NCBI GenBank assembly: GCA_963775085.1
Contig: CAVZHO010000005.1
Span: forward strand, 1-64,000
Length of the DNA: 64,000 nt
From: JAAFIP01 sp963775085
GTDB lineage: Bacteria > Pseudomonadota > Gammaproteobacteria > Burkholderiales > Burkholderiaceae_C
Direction: 5' to 3'
Positions 51,876 through 59,695 of the stretch are shown here, piece after piece. How positions within the stretch are numbered: the first letter of the stretch is position 1; the number at the start of each line of letters is the position of its first letter. The notes beneath the pieces are model-generated. The model saw only the letters and a list, made by a program, of their open reading frames with translations. It was not told the origin of the DNA and ran no database searches. The translations under genes and the position numbers were made by a program.

Positions 51876-52421
51876 ATGAAAGTTTTTACGATGAAATCAA
51901 TCGCTGTTTATGTACTGTTCACTTGGACTGCAGCGGTATTTGCGCACGTAACTTTAGAACAGAGTGGCGCTGCGGCAGGCAGTATCTACAAAGCTACCCT
52001 GCGGGTCGGGCATGGCTGCGATGGTACGGCCACCTTGGCTTTCAAAGTGCTGGTACCCGCAGGCTTTCAAGGAGCCAAACCCATGCCCAAAGCAGGCTGG
52101 GCACTGACCACCACGGTGGACAAACTTGCCAAACCGTACGACAGCCACGGCAAGACCGTCACCGACGACGTGACAGCGGTGACCTGGACAGCCAGTGCGA
52201 AGGAATTTTATTTACCCGACGCGCACTTTGACGAGTTTGTGCTGCGCGGCCAGTTACCCGAACAGGCTGGCACACTATGGTTCAAAGTCCTGCAAAGCTG
52301 CGAGAAAGGTAGCAACGACTGGAGCGAGCTACCCGCCTCGGGTACCTCTACCAAAGGGCTCAAAACGCCTGCTGCCTTGCTACTGGTCAAACCCGCAGAG
52401 GCCCCTGGCCACGCCCACTGA
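51876..52421 (+). CDS. YcnI-like (DUF1775) exported protein
   Basis: A 181-residue secreted protein: signal peptide VYVLFTWTAAVFA followed by HVTLEQSGAAAGSIYKATLR, the mature N-terminal His and core of the YcnI domain, with GHGCDGTATLAFKVLVPAGF and CEKGSNDWSELPASG following. YcnI-type domains bind Cu(II) through the N-terminal histidine. AGGAGG before ATG at 51876 sets the start. The linked TonB receptor commonly found in such loci is missing; the next sequence is an amn fragment. Confidence 0.85.
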   Translation: MKVFTMKSIAVYVLFTWTAAVFAHVTLEQSGAAAGSIYKATLRVGHGCDGTATLAFKVLVPAGFQGAKPMPKAGWALTTTVDKLAKPYDSHGKTVTDDVTAVTWTASAKEFYLPDAHFDEFVLRGQLPEQAGTLWFKVLQSCEKGSNDWSELPASGTSTKGLKTPAALLLVKPAEAPGHAH

Positions 52422-52441
52422 AGCGGCGGTGACACTCAAGC

Positions 52442-52772
52442 TTACTGAAACGCCACCTCGGCAAAACTGCGCAGCTTGCGGCTGTGCAGCTTGTCTGTCC
52501 CTTCAGCGCGCAGCATTTCCAGCGCGCGCATGCCGATGCGCAGGTGTTGGTCGACCCTGTCACGGTAAAACTGGTTGGCCATGCCGGGGAGTTTGATCTC
52601 GCCGTGCAGCGGTTTATCACTTACACACAGCAATGTGCCGTAGGGCACGCGGAATCTAAAACCGTTGGCGGCGATGGTGGCGCTTTCCATGTCTAGCGCT
52701 ATCGCGCGACTGTGGTTGGAGCGCCGGCTGAGGTGGGCGGCGCCCAACAGCTCCCAGTTGCGGTTTCGTACC
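52442..52772 (-). pseudogene. amn: Orphan 3' end of amn (AMP nucleosidase fragment)
   Basis: The fragment encodes the last 105 or so residues of AMP nucleosidase (RNWELLGAAHLSRR through AEVAFQ) but no start. It aligns without gaps with the 3' end of the complete amn gene at 54524-54847 over about 323 bp, with about 12 % differing bases by my hand count. Most changes are silent; about five amino acids differ. Upstream the homology stops abruptly at 52766. So this is a remnant displaced by the insertion of the haloperoxidase gene, not a recent in-place duplicate. Confidence 0.9.
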
Positions 52773-52951
52773 CGCCTTCTACACAGGGTTGATGATGCGT
52801 TGATTGCATAACTGATCGAGAATTCTTCAGCGGTCTTCAGATTGCATTGCTGACAAAACGCAATGTTTATGCTGAAGTGACCCGTACGTCGCTTTATCTT
52901 AAACCTGTTGCTCGTAAATTTATATGAGCACCTATTAGAAGGCATCACTTT

Positions 52952-54433
52952 ATGACTGCTGCAACTGCAAAATTTCGCTTTTGGATCGATATGACATTGG
53001 AGTGTGTGCGCCGCGATCACACGACTGGGCCGGGGGATCAAACCGGGCCCTTCCGAACAGCACGCGCCTTGGGGATGGCACTGGCCGCGCTTAACGATGC
53101 CAACTCTTATGCGTCTGGACGCGTGCCGTTATTGGCAGTACCTGCGTCACCTGGTTTAGCAGGCCTGTCAGGAAATCGTATAGATGTTGCGACTGGGGCC
53201 GCTTGTGCGCAAGTCTTAAGACTGCGCTACCCAAATCAAGCCAATTTGTTAGAGCCAGCTTGGCTAAATTGGCTCGAATACTATGGATTTGGATCCACCG
53301 GTAGTCCTACTGAGGTAGCCGGACGTGCATTTGGTACTGCGGTACATAACTTAGGGTCTGCCGATGTGACCAATGCTGCAGCTGGTCAGTACACGCCAAC
53401 GGGGGATCCGTACACGCATATTCATCCTCCAACGCAACCAATGCAAGGTTATGCTGGTGCCGACTGGGGAATGTCAACGCCTTTGCTTGCAAAGCGGGTT
53501 ACAGGCTTTCCTCCGCCACCGGGCCGCATATCTGCAACCGTGGTGAATCCAACCCCGCACTTCGCGGCTGATTTTGCCAAAACCTATGCAAAGGGAGACA
53601 TTAACAGTGGGCCAGCTATGCCCGGAAGTCGTACGCTGCAGGAAGAAATTGTCGGTGTAGCCTGGGGATATGACGGCCCTGCAGAACTTGGGACACCGCC
53701 TCGGTTGTACATGCAGGTCGTACTCAACATCCTTGACTCCATAGAAGCTCGAACAGCTACCAAACTCAACGCTATTGAGGAGCTGGCAATCATAGCGGGC
53801 ATTGGCATAGCGATGGCTGATGCCGCGATTGACGCATGGCACTACAAGTATGCGCCGACACACATGATGTGGCGTCCTGCGGTGGGTGTTCGTCGCGCTC
53901 AACCTGGCAATGGTATTGCCGATCCAAATTTCCTGCCGTTTGGGCGACCAGATACCAACGGAACTGGCTTGGGGTTAACTCCAGATTTCCCTGCTTACCC
54001 GTCTGGACATGCCACATTTGGTGCGGCGGCTTTTCAATTGTTGCGGCTCTACCTGAAAGAAAAGGGTGTGACGACGTTTGATGCGAATGGAGTTGATAAA
54101 CTACATTTTGATTTCGTGTCAGATGAATACAATGGCCGCAATAAAGACCCCAGAACAATGCAGCCGCGTGAGCATTTAACCTTGGGCGTCGATAGCCTGT
54201 GGAAGGCAATTACTGACAATTCGGTGAGTCGTGTGTACCTGGGTGTGCATTGGCAATTCGATGGCATAACGAAGCGTAATGCGGCAGGAACAGATGATGA
54301 GTTTGGCATTCCTGCAACGCCCAGTGAATTAGGAAAAACAGGTGGTGTGTGGCTGGGTGCGCAAATTGCCAATCAGATTGCCCCGAAATTGGGTGTGTCT
54401 GCAACGACCATTGCGGCCTCCAAGATGGTGTGA
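52952..54433 (+). CDS. Vanadium-dependent haloperoxidase-like protein (PAP2 superfamily)
   Basis: A 493-residue protein with the three vanadate-binding blocks of the PAP2/haloperoxidase family: KYAPTHMMWRPAVG (Lys and Arg), YPSGHATFGAAAF (Ser and His) and SRVYLGVHWQFDG (Arg and His). It lacks a signal peptide. Such enzymes oxidise halides with hydrogen peroxide; bacterial homologues halogenate metabolites or act as phosphatases, so activity is uncertain. The ribosome-binding site is AGAAGG. The gene is more AT-rich than its neighbours and is framed by the two amn 3' ends, which marks it as acquired DNA. Confidence 0.85.
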   Translation: MTAATAKFRFWIDMTLECVRRDHTTGPGDQTGPFRTARALGMALAALNDANSYASGRVPLLAVPASPGLAGLSGNRIDVATGAACAQVLRLRYPNQANLLEPAWLNWLEYYGFGSTGSPTEVAGRAFGTAVHNLGSADVTNAAAGQYTPTGDPYTHIHPPTQPMQGYAGADWGMSTPLLAKRVTGFPPPPGRISATVVNPTPHFAADFAKTYAKGDINSGPAMPGSRTLQEEIVGVAWGYDGPAELGTPPRLYMQVVLNILDSIEARTATKLNAIEELAIIAGIGIAMADAAIDAWHYKYAPTHMMWRPAVGVRRAQPGNGIADPNFLPFGRPDTNGTGLGLTPDFPAYPSGHATFGAAAFQLLRLYLKEKGVTTFDANGVDKLHFDFVSDEYNGRNKDPRTMQPREHLTLGVDSLWKAITDNSVSRVYLGVHWQFDGITKRNAAGTDDEFGIPATPSELGKTGGVWLGAQIANQIAPKLGVSATTIAASKMV

Positions 54434-54439
54434 CTCTGA

Positions 54440-54467
54440 CTAGCGCCTCAAACCACTGAGGCGCTAG
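54440..54467. repeat. 11-bp perfect hairpin after the haloperoxidase gene
   Basis: CTAGCGCCTCA pairs with TGAGGCGCTAG across a 6-base loop, starting 6 bp after the stop codon. It has no T tract, so it may stop transcription poorly. It could also protect mRNA ends. Confidence 0.6.
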
Positions 54468-54523
54468 CTACAATGGAGCGTGCGACCCCATTGAGTCAGC
54501 ATCAGATAGTTTTGCTGATTTTT

Positions 54524-56026
54524 CTACTGAAACGCCACTTCCGCAAAGCTCCTCAGCTTGCGGCTGTGCAGTTTGTCGGTGCCCTCGGCGCGCAGCATCT
54601 CCAGCGCCCGCATACCGATGCGCAGGTGCTGGTCTACCCGGTCGCGGTAAAACTGGTTGGCCATGCCGGGGAGTTTGATCTCGCCGTGCAGGGGTTTATC
54701 ACTGACACACAGCAATGTGCCGTAGGGCACGCGAAACCTGAATCCGTTGGCGGCGATGGTGGCGCTTTCCATGTCCAGCGCAATGGCGCGGCTTTGGTTG
54801 AAGCGGCGACTCAGGTACTGGGTGCCCAGCAGCTCCCAGTTGCGGTTATCGGTGCTGGCCACAGTGCCGGTGCGCATGATTTTTTTCAGATCGCCACTGG
54901 GTAGCTGCGTGACCTCGGCCACCGCCTGCTGCAGGGCCATTTGCACCTCGGCCAGGGCGGGGATGGGCACCCATAGCGGCAGGTCGTCGTCCAGCACATG
55001 GTCGTCGCGCACATAGGCGTGCGCCAGCACGTAGTCGCCCAGCGCCTGGGTGTTGCGTAGCCCGGCGCAGTGGCCCAGCATGAGCCACACATGGGGGCGC
55101 AGCACGGCGATGTGGTCGGTGATGTTTTTGGCATTGGCCGGGCCCACGCCGATATTGACCATGGTAATGCCCATGTGCGCGCCCGTGCCATCGGTGCGCA
55201 CCAGATGGTAGGCGGGCATTTGCGGCAGGCGCGGCGGCTCTTTGCCCAACGCGTCCAGCGGCTCGGCGGGTAGGCCCACGCGGCGCGTCACCACGTTGCC
55301 GGGTTCGACAAAAGCGATGTATTCGCTGGCCGGGTCTTGCATGGCGGCGCGGCCCAGCTTGACGAATTCGTCGATATAAAACTGGTAATTGGTAAACAGC
55401 ACGTAGTTCTGAAAATGCTCGGTCGAGGTGCCGGTGTAGTGGCGCAGGCGGTGCAGCGAGTAGTCAATGCGCGGCGCCGTAAACAGGCCCAGCGGCTGCG
55501 GCTGGCCTGCGCTGGCTCCAAACGTACCGTTGGCAATGTCGTCATTCATCGCGGAGAGGTCGGGCAGGTCAAACACATCGCGCATCAGGGCGCGGCGTTC
55601 GGGCGGCATGCTGCCCTCCAGGTGGTCATGCTCGGCAAATGAGAAATGTACGGGAATGGGCTGGGTGCTGGTGCCCACCTCGATGCTGCCGCCGTGGTTG
55701 CGCAGCAGCAGGGTGAGCTGGTCTTGCAGGTAGGCGGCAAACAGGTCGGGCCGGGTGACGGTGGTCTCATACAGGCCGGGGCCCTGCACAAAGCCGTAGC
55801 TGCGCCGTTTGTCCGCCGTGGCCGCCCGCGCCGTGCTGTGGCTGCGCAGCCGCACAAACGGGTAGCAGGCGCGCACTTTGCCGTCTGGCAGCGTACCGGC
55901 CACAAAGGCCTGCATGCTGGTGCGCAGGTGGCTGATGCTGTTGTCGTAAATGCGCTGGATTTGCGCCAACGCCTGGGCGGCATCGGTATATTCGGCGGGG
56001 GCGATGAAGGGGGGTTGGGAGTGCAT
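54524..56026 (-). CDS. amn: AMP nucleosidase
   Basis: A 500-residue full-length AMP nucleosidase, splitting AMP into adenine and ribose 5-phosphate. The N-terminal regulatory domain covers the first 180 residues; the C-terminal nucleoside-phosphorylase-fold domain contains MGITMVNIGVGPANAKNITD and the substrate region RAIALDMESATIAANGFRFR. It follows the XRE antitoxin gene by 4 bp. Its 3' end, shared with the fragment at 52442, may derive from the incoming DNA. Confidence 0.94.
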   Translation of the reverse strand: MHSQPPFIAPAEYTDAAQALAQIQRIYDNSISHLRTSMQAFVAGTLPDGKVRACYPFVRLRSHSTARAATADKRRSYGFVQGPGLYETTVTRPDLFAAYLQDQLTLLLRNHGGSIEVGTSTQPIPVHFSFAEHDHLEGSMPPERRALMRDVFDLPDLSAMNDDIANGTFGASAGQPQPLGLFTAPRIDYSLHRLRHYTGTSTEHFQNYVLFTNYQFYIDEFVKLGRAAMQDPASEYIAFVEPGNVVTRRVGLPAEPLDALGKEPPRLPQMPAYHLVRTDGTGAHMGITMVNIGVGPANAKNITDHIAVLRPHVWLMLGHCAGLRNTQALGDYVLAHAYVRDDHVLDDDLPLWVPIPALAEVQMALQQAVAEVTQLPSGDLKKIMRTGTVASTDNRNWELLGTQYLSRRFNQSRAIALDMESATIAANGFRFRVPYGTLLCVSDKPLHGEIKLPGMANQFYRDRVDQHLRIGMRALEMLRAEGTDKLHSRKLRSFAEVAFQ

Positions 56027-56030
56027 GGAT

Positions 56031-56336
56031 TTAAGCGTGTTTTAGCGGCTTGGCCAGTTTTAACACCAGCTCCTTGCCGCAAGCCTGTGCGTATTTGCGT
56101 AGCGTGGTAAGCGACGGAGAGTGTTTGCCCGTTGCCAGCGCTCGCTCCAGGCGAGCCACGGCGGGTGGCTGGGTGCCCATGCGTTCTGCCAACTGCGCTT
56201 GTGTGAGGCCAGCGTCATGCCGGGCCTTGAGCAAAATGTCCAGCAGTTCGCCTTCTTCACGCTCAATACGTTCCACTTCTTTGCGCACGCCGGGGCGGCG
56301 CATCAGTTTGGCGACCAGTTCATCGTGGGTTTGCAT
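56031..56336 (-). CDS. HigA-like XRE-family antitoxin
   Basis: A 101-residue protein with a helix-turn-helix (AGLTQAQLAERMGTQPPAVA) typical of HigA-type antitoxins that bind their own promoter. It follows a truncated HigB-like gene by 12 bp in the toxin-first order of higBA modules. Because the toxin appears broken, the antitoxin may persist as a stand-alone repressor. amn begins 4 bp after its stop. Confidence 0.82.
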   Translation of the reverse strand: MQTHDELVAKLMRRPGVRKEVERIEREEGELLDILLKARHDAGLTQAQLAERMGTQPPAVARLERALATGKHSPSLTTLRKYAQACGKELVLKLAKPLKHA

Positions 56337-56348
56337 GTTTCACCTCTT

Positions 56349-56534
56349 TCATGCGCGTCTGCGCAACATCAATTTCCCGCCATCCCCCATCACGTCCGTG
56401 TGCGGCGGCCCCAGATTGGCACCCACCGCAACCATCCGACTGGTAAGCACCACATACCGCGCAGCTAATGTGTCAGGCAATGCAAGTATCTGCTCCTCAA
56501 CCTCTTCGCTGTAGTAGGTGATCGTGTAATCCAT
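56349..56534 (-). pseudogene. C-terminally truncated HigB/RelE-type toxin
   Basis: The 61 residues read MDYTITYYSEEVEEQILALP and later GPPHTDVMGDGGKLMLRRRA, where family members run on for about 50 more residues with the catalytic basic patch. The conserved MGDGLFELR stretch is lost after MGDG and the frame ends. It is 12 bp upstream of the antitoxin. I treat it as a decayed toxin; a shortened non-toxic form is the alternative. Confidence 0.7.
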
Positions 56535-56588
56535 TTGAGAATTATAACAATAATGTTAGTTTTTAGTTGCAGGACGCCCTTCGGCTGC

Positions 56589-56623
56589 GCTGGACTCAGG
56601 GTGGGCATCCCGCTGCAAAAATG
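56589..56623. repeat. Direct repeat unit, first copy
   Basis: The core GTGGGCATCCCGCTGCAAAAA is shared with 57309-57345, preceded in both by CTCAG. The following CTACG-GAACACG is also common to both copies. Confidence 0.7.
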
Positions 56624-56761
56624 CTACGAGAACACGCGCGAACGCAGGGCATTGGGCCGGCTGGCGCATGCACCGCGCGCCTCTCTACGCATTTTTCATC
56701 GGAACGAACCCACCCTGTCACATGGCTCTTTGCGTTTTAACAGCCCGCCCGTCGGGAAGAT

Positions 56762-56805
56762 TGCTATAAATTTACGAGCTGCTTACGCCCTATTCTATTA
56801 GGCTA
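56762..56805. repeat. Bipartite palindromic repeat (copy 11)
   Basis: ATTGCTATAAATTTACGAGC followed by TGCTTACGCCCTATTCTATT, a somewhat degraded member of the family. Confidence 0.65.
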
Positions 56806-56817
56806 TGACTCAATTCA

Positions 56818-57040
56818 CTACCCATCCGAGGTTGCACGCGCAGCCCGCAGTGTTGCTTTACCAGTCAAAGCCTGGCTGCCTGCCCAGTAGCCTGGTTGCC
56901 TGCGGTGATGGGCACCCGCCAATACTTGAACACGCCTATCAACTTTCCGGTAAATGATGTAGACCTGCCTGCGCACCTTCGTAATACGCGAACTGCTTTG
57001 CATGCTCGTCAGCAGCCTCCGGATGGAGCCAATAGTTCAC
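56818..57040 (-). pseudogene. Broken ParE/RelE-type toxin with internal deletion
   Basis: A GTG at 57040 overlaps the antitoxin stop (GTGA) and opens VNYWLHPEAADEHAKQFAYY, a typical ParE N-terminus. After about 22 residues the frame leads to a stop. The C-terminal part RRQVYIIYRKVDRRVQVLAG and AHHRRQPGYW continues in another frame from about 56965. About 45-60 central residues are missing, so an internal deletion with frame change has destroyed the toxin. Confidence 0.75.
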
Positions 57041-57261
57041 TTGAAAAGCGCTTGTACTCGTCGCTCAAGGTCTTCGCCGCTGACCAGGGCTACCTTGCCA
57101 ATGTCTATCTCGGCAGCGCGTCTTTGCGCCTCATTAAGCCAAAGCTGCGCGGTGTCCGCATCCGATGGGTCGTCCAGACTATCGAGCAGCACATGTACCA
57201 AATGCGCCCTGTCCGGTTTGGGAAGGCGCAGAGCATATTGTGCAATGGCAGTGAGGGTCAT
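57037..57261 (-). CDS. Addiction-module antitoxin (unstable antitoxin family)
   Basis: A 74-residue protein, MTLTAIAQYALRLPKPDRAH, with LLDSLDDPSDADTAQLWLNE and AQRRAAEIDIGKVALVSGEDL, the layout of PF09720-type antitoxins of the RelBE/ParDE-like superfamily. It overlaps its broken toxin by 4 bp (GTGA). The antitoxin frame itself is intact. Confidence 0.82.
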   Translation of the reverse strand: MTLTAIAQYALRLPKPDRAHLVHVLLDSLDDPSDADTAQLWLNEAQRRAAEIDIGKVALVSGEDLERRVQALFK

Positions 57262-57308
57262 GGCGAAATCCTAGCATTTAACAGTTTAGGAGTTATCTCC
57301 GACTTAGC

Positions 57309-57345
57309 TGGGCTCAGAGTGGGCATCCCGCTGCAAAAAAATCTA
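57309..57345. repeat. Direct repeat unit, second copy
   Basis: Shares GTGGGCATCCCGCTGCAAAAA with 56589-56623 at a distance of about 720 bp. The two copies bracket the broken ParE/antitoxin module. Confidence 0.7.
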
Positions 57346-57473
57346 CGGAAACACGGATGTCCAAGTAGCAATCTAGAGACCGTGATCGCGCCTCCCTACA
57401 ATTTTTTTATCGCAATCCCCTTCAACCACCGCTTGGCTGTCTTGGTGGGTTATTTTGATGTACAAATACCAAT

Positions 57474-57520
57474 GTAGCCCCTGTCGCCAGGTCGTAAATA
57501 GCTCCTAAATATGTAGCGCA
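57474..57520. repeat. Bipartite palindromic repeat (copy 12)
   Basis: GTAGCCCCTGTCGCCAGGTC and AGCTCCTAAATATGTAGC-like halves, diverged from consensus. Confidence 0.7.
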
Positions 57521-57753
57521 TTAAATTCCTGAAAATTAAAACCATTGACGCTGAATGCTCTTTAGATGCGCGCAACAGCAGAATGTACGTCATAATTGCC
57601 CTTATCTCTTGGACTGAAAATTTCACCCCCTTACCCACGACCACTTCGTCCGGTTCAGTTCAACAAGGATTATCTTTCCGAAGAGGCTCTCTAGCTTTAT
57701 TTCAGCTTTGTCTCGCGACTGATAAACGCTATTCTTTAGACGAGGAAGACGAA

Positions 57754-58194
57754 ATGCTTTTCGCCTGCATAAAACTTATCCACCTTTTGTCGCTACTGCT
57801 CTTGGTTTCGTCAAGCATTGCCAAGAATTTATTGGTGCGTAAGGCGCTATCTCCAGAAAGTATTCGTAAGTGCAGGGCTGCTGATCGCGTTTCTGGAGCT
57901 ATGGCCGGTCTAATGGTTGTTAGTGGAATATGTATGCTCTACTTAAGTCCAAAAGGGTATTCGTTCTATGGCGGCAATGCGTTGTTTTGGTTAAAAATCG
58001 CGCTACTTGTTGTTGCAAGCCTTTTCATCATTCGCACCAAAATATTCTTTAAGAGTTTCCCAGATTCCCAAGAAAGTGGCGAGTTTAAAGTTCCAGGCTC
58101 AATAAGAAGTATTCTTGCGTTTGATCTATTTAGTCTATCCGCAATGGCGGTGTTGGGCGTGCTCATCGTAAAAGGCACTATCGTAAATTTTTAA
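57754..58194 (+). CDS. DUF2214-like small membrane protein
   Basis: A 146-residue protein with four hydrophobic helices (IKLIHLLSLLLLVSSSIAKN, ADRVSGAMAGLMVVSGICML, ALFWLKIALLVVASLFIIRT and DLFSLSAMAVLGVLIVKG). The layout resembles DUF2214 proteins, whose function is unknown. GAGG upstream of ATG at 57754 decides the start. The region is markedly AT-richer than the rest of the window, suggesting acquisition. Confidence 0.65.
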   Translation: MLFACIKLIHLLSLLLLVSSSIAKNLLVRKALSPESIRKCRAADRVSGAMAGLMVVSGICMLYLSPKGYSFYGGNALFWLKIALLVVASLFIIRTKIFFKSFPDSQESGEFKVPGSIRSILAFDLFSLSAMAVLGVLIVKGTIVNF

Positions 58195-58341
58195 CAACTC
58201 CAATCAACAGTTGGCAGCTAAAGTAAAACATTTTTTAGAGGGTAGCAGTATTCAAATGGCCGCCCATCTACCACCACGCGTTGGTAACGTGTCTAATGAG
58301 CAGTTCATGCTGACCGTTGCGCGGAGTTAGGCCTCACACTA

Positions 58342-58749
58342 ATGCGAATCATTCGGAACCTGCTCTGGATTGACTGCACCGCTGGCGCTCTTGTCGGAGT
58401 GCTGGTCTTTTTGTTTAGCGAATGGCTAAGCCGCCTTTATTCAATGCCTCCAGGCATTCTTTACTTCATGGGCTCGTTAAACCTACTCTACGCAGCCTAT
58501 TCGTTCTGCCTTGCCATACGCCCTACACGACCAAGGGTGCTGATCACGCTATTGGCTGCCGCGAACGGAACCTGGACTTTCGTGTGTCTGGGTATCGCAA
58601 CTTATTTCTTTGAGACGGCATCCTTTTTTGGCATTGGGCAGCTCGTCAGCGAGGCAATTTTTGTCGGTGGCTTAGCCAGCTTAGAGTGGAAGTGGCGCGA
58701 GCAACTTCTTTCAAAGCAACCCCGTTCAACCACTGCTCAGTTTATTTGA
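58342..58749 (+). CDS. Small four-helix membrane protein of unknown function
   Basis: A 135-residue protein with four hydrophobic segments: WIDCTAGALVGVLVFLFSEW, MGSLNLLYAAYSFCLAIRP, VLITLLAAANGTWTFVCLGI and IGQLVSEAIFVGGLASLEW. I do not recognise the family with certainty. The start follows GGAGTTAGGC, which also resembles the end of an integron attC site. It is in an AT-rich islet with the DUF2214-like gene. Confidence 0.6.
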   Translation: MRIIRNLLWIDCTAGALVGVLVFLFSEWLSRLYSMPPGILYFMGSLNLLYAAYSFCLAIRPTRPRVLITLLAAANGTWTFVCLGIATYFFETASFFGIGQLVSEAIFVGGLASLEWKWREQLLSKQPRSTTAQFI

Positions 58750-58780
58750 GGCGCTGTTTTTTTAGATTTTAACCGGATAG

Positions 58781-58826
58781 TCCCTGTCGCCTGGTCGTAT
58801 GCAGCTCGTTTATTTATAGCATTTTA
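58781..58826. repeat. Bipartite palindromic repeat (copy 13)
   Basis: ATAGTCCCTGTCGCCTGGTC followed by GCAGCTCGTTTATTTATAGC. It lies between the plus-strand membrane protein and the convergent deacetylase gene. Confidence 0.82.
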
Positions 58827-58895
58827 TCCGCCGCCGCAGCTCACGATGCAGGGCGCGAACTCTTCAAGCCAACCAAGCCGAACAAGCCAAGTCAG

Positions 58896-59627
58896 TCAAA
58901 CCGGCACCAACTGCGCATCCGACAGTCTCACAAACCTAAACCCACGCGCCAACAACTCAGGCAGCGCGACCGCAAAGCCTTCAAACGTAGCGCCCGCAGG
59001 TTTGTTCATGTGCGCGATGATCACGTCACCGTTTTTCACGCTACGCAGGCGGGCGACGATCGCGGGCTGGGGCAAGGTCGCGCCCGCGTCGGCATTGACC
59101 GAAAAGCCTGCGATGGCGTAACCCATGGCTTCGATGGCGCGCATGGCGGCCGGGTCGTACACGGCGGTGGCACCCCGGTAGTACTGCGGTGCGTGGCCGG
59201 TTAGCTGGGTGATGGCCTGCGCCGCGCCCGTGACTTCGCTGCGCACATGGGCCATGTCGGGCTCCCCGGCGATGCCGTACACGCGGTGGCCGATGACGGC
59301 GGGGATGTGGGCGGTGCCGTGGTCTTGCAGGTCAAACAGCGCGGGGTGGGCCAGCAGGGCGGCCGTGCCTGCGCGGTTGTGGTCTAGCCATTTTTTGGTG
59401 ACGAAGATGGTGGCGCTGACTTGCTTGGCCACTAGCAGGTTAATCAGTTGCACGTCAAACGCGCCGCCGCAGGCATCGAGCGTGATGGCGGCTACCGGGT
59501 GCTGCGCGCTGCCTGCCACGGCCAGGCGGTGGTGCGGCTCAAATGCCGTCTGGGCAAAAGCAGTCTGCGCTAACGCGGCTGCGCCCAGTAGCAAGGTAGC
59601 AAAAAGACGGCGGAATAGAGTTTTCAT
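58896..59627 (-). CDS. Polysaccharide deacetylase-family exported protein
   Basis: A 243-residue protein with a signal peptide (LFATLLLGAAALAQTAFA) and a NodB homology fold. ITLDACGG replaces the usual TFDDGP block, LQDHGTAH gives the paired metal-binding histidines, and YRGATAVYD is the third block. It probably removes acetyl groups from a cell-wall or exported glycan; the altered first motif (DACGG) makes the exact activity uncertain. It converges on the islet genes and is divergent from the conserved unknown gene. Confidence 0.85.
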   Translation of the reverse strand: MKTLFRRLFATLLLGAAALAQTAFAQTAFEPHHRLAVAGSAQHPVAAITLDACGGAFDVQLINLLVAKQVSATIFVTKKWLDHNRAGTAALLAHPALFDLQDHGTAHIPAVIGHRVYGIAGEPDMAHVRSEVTGAAQAITQLTGHAPQYYRGATAVYDPAAMRAIEAMGYAIAGFSVNADAGATLPQPAIVARLRSVKNGDVIIAHMNKPAGATFEGFAVALPELLARGFRFVRLSDAQLVPV

Positions 59628-59695
59628 GCCTGTTTAACGCGACGCAAGCCGCTTGGGTTGATGCCGCTTACATAAACCCCGCTACCATCCGTGCC

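Larger units (their letters stand above)
56535..56817. other. Gene-poor stretch with repeat fragments
   Basis: A 283 bp stretch with no convincing gene. It holds a repeat unit (56589-56623, shared with 57309-57345) and repeat copy 11 (56762-56805). Confidence 0.6.
57262..57753. other. 492-bp gene-poor stretch
   Basis: No gene that I can support. It contains the second copy of the direct repeat (57309-57345) and repeat copy 12 (57474-57520). An open frame from 57583 exists but the real start of the next gene appears to be at 57754. Confidence 0.6.

Noticed and set aside
58288..58330. Firm attC site call before the 58342 gene
   Set aside because: The outer boxes only partly match and the site is shorter than usual; kept only as a low-interest observation.
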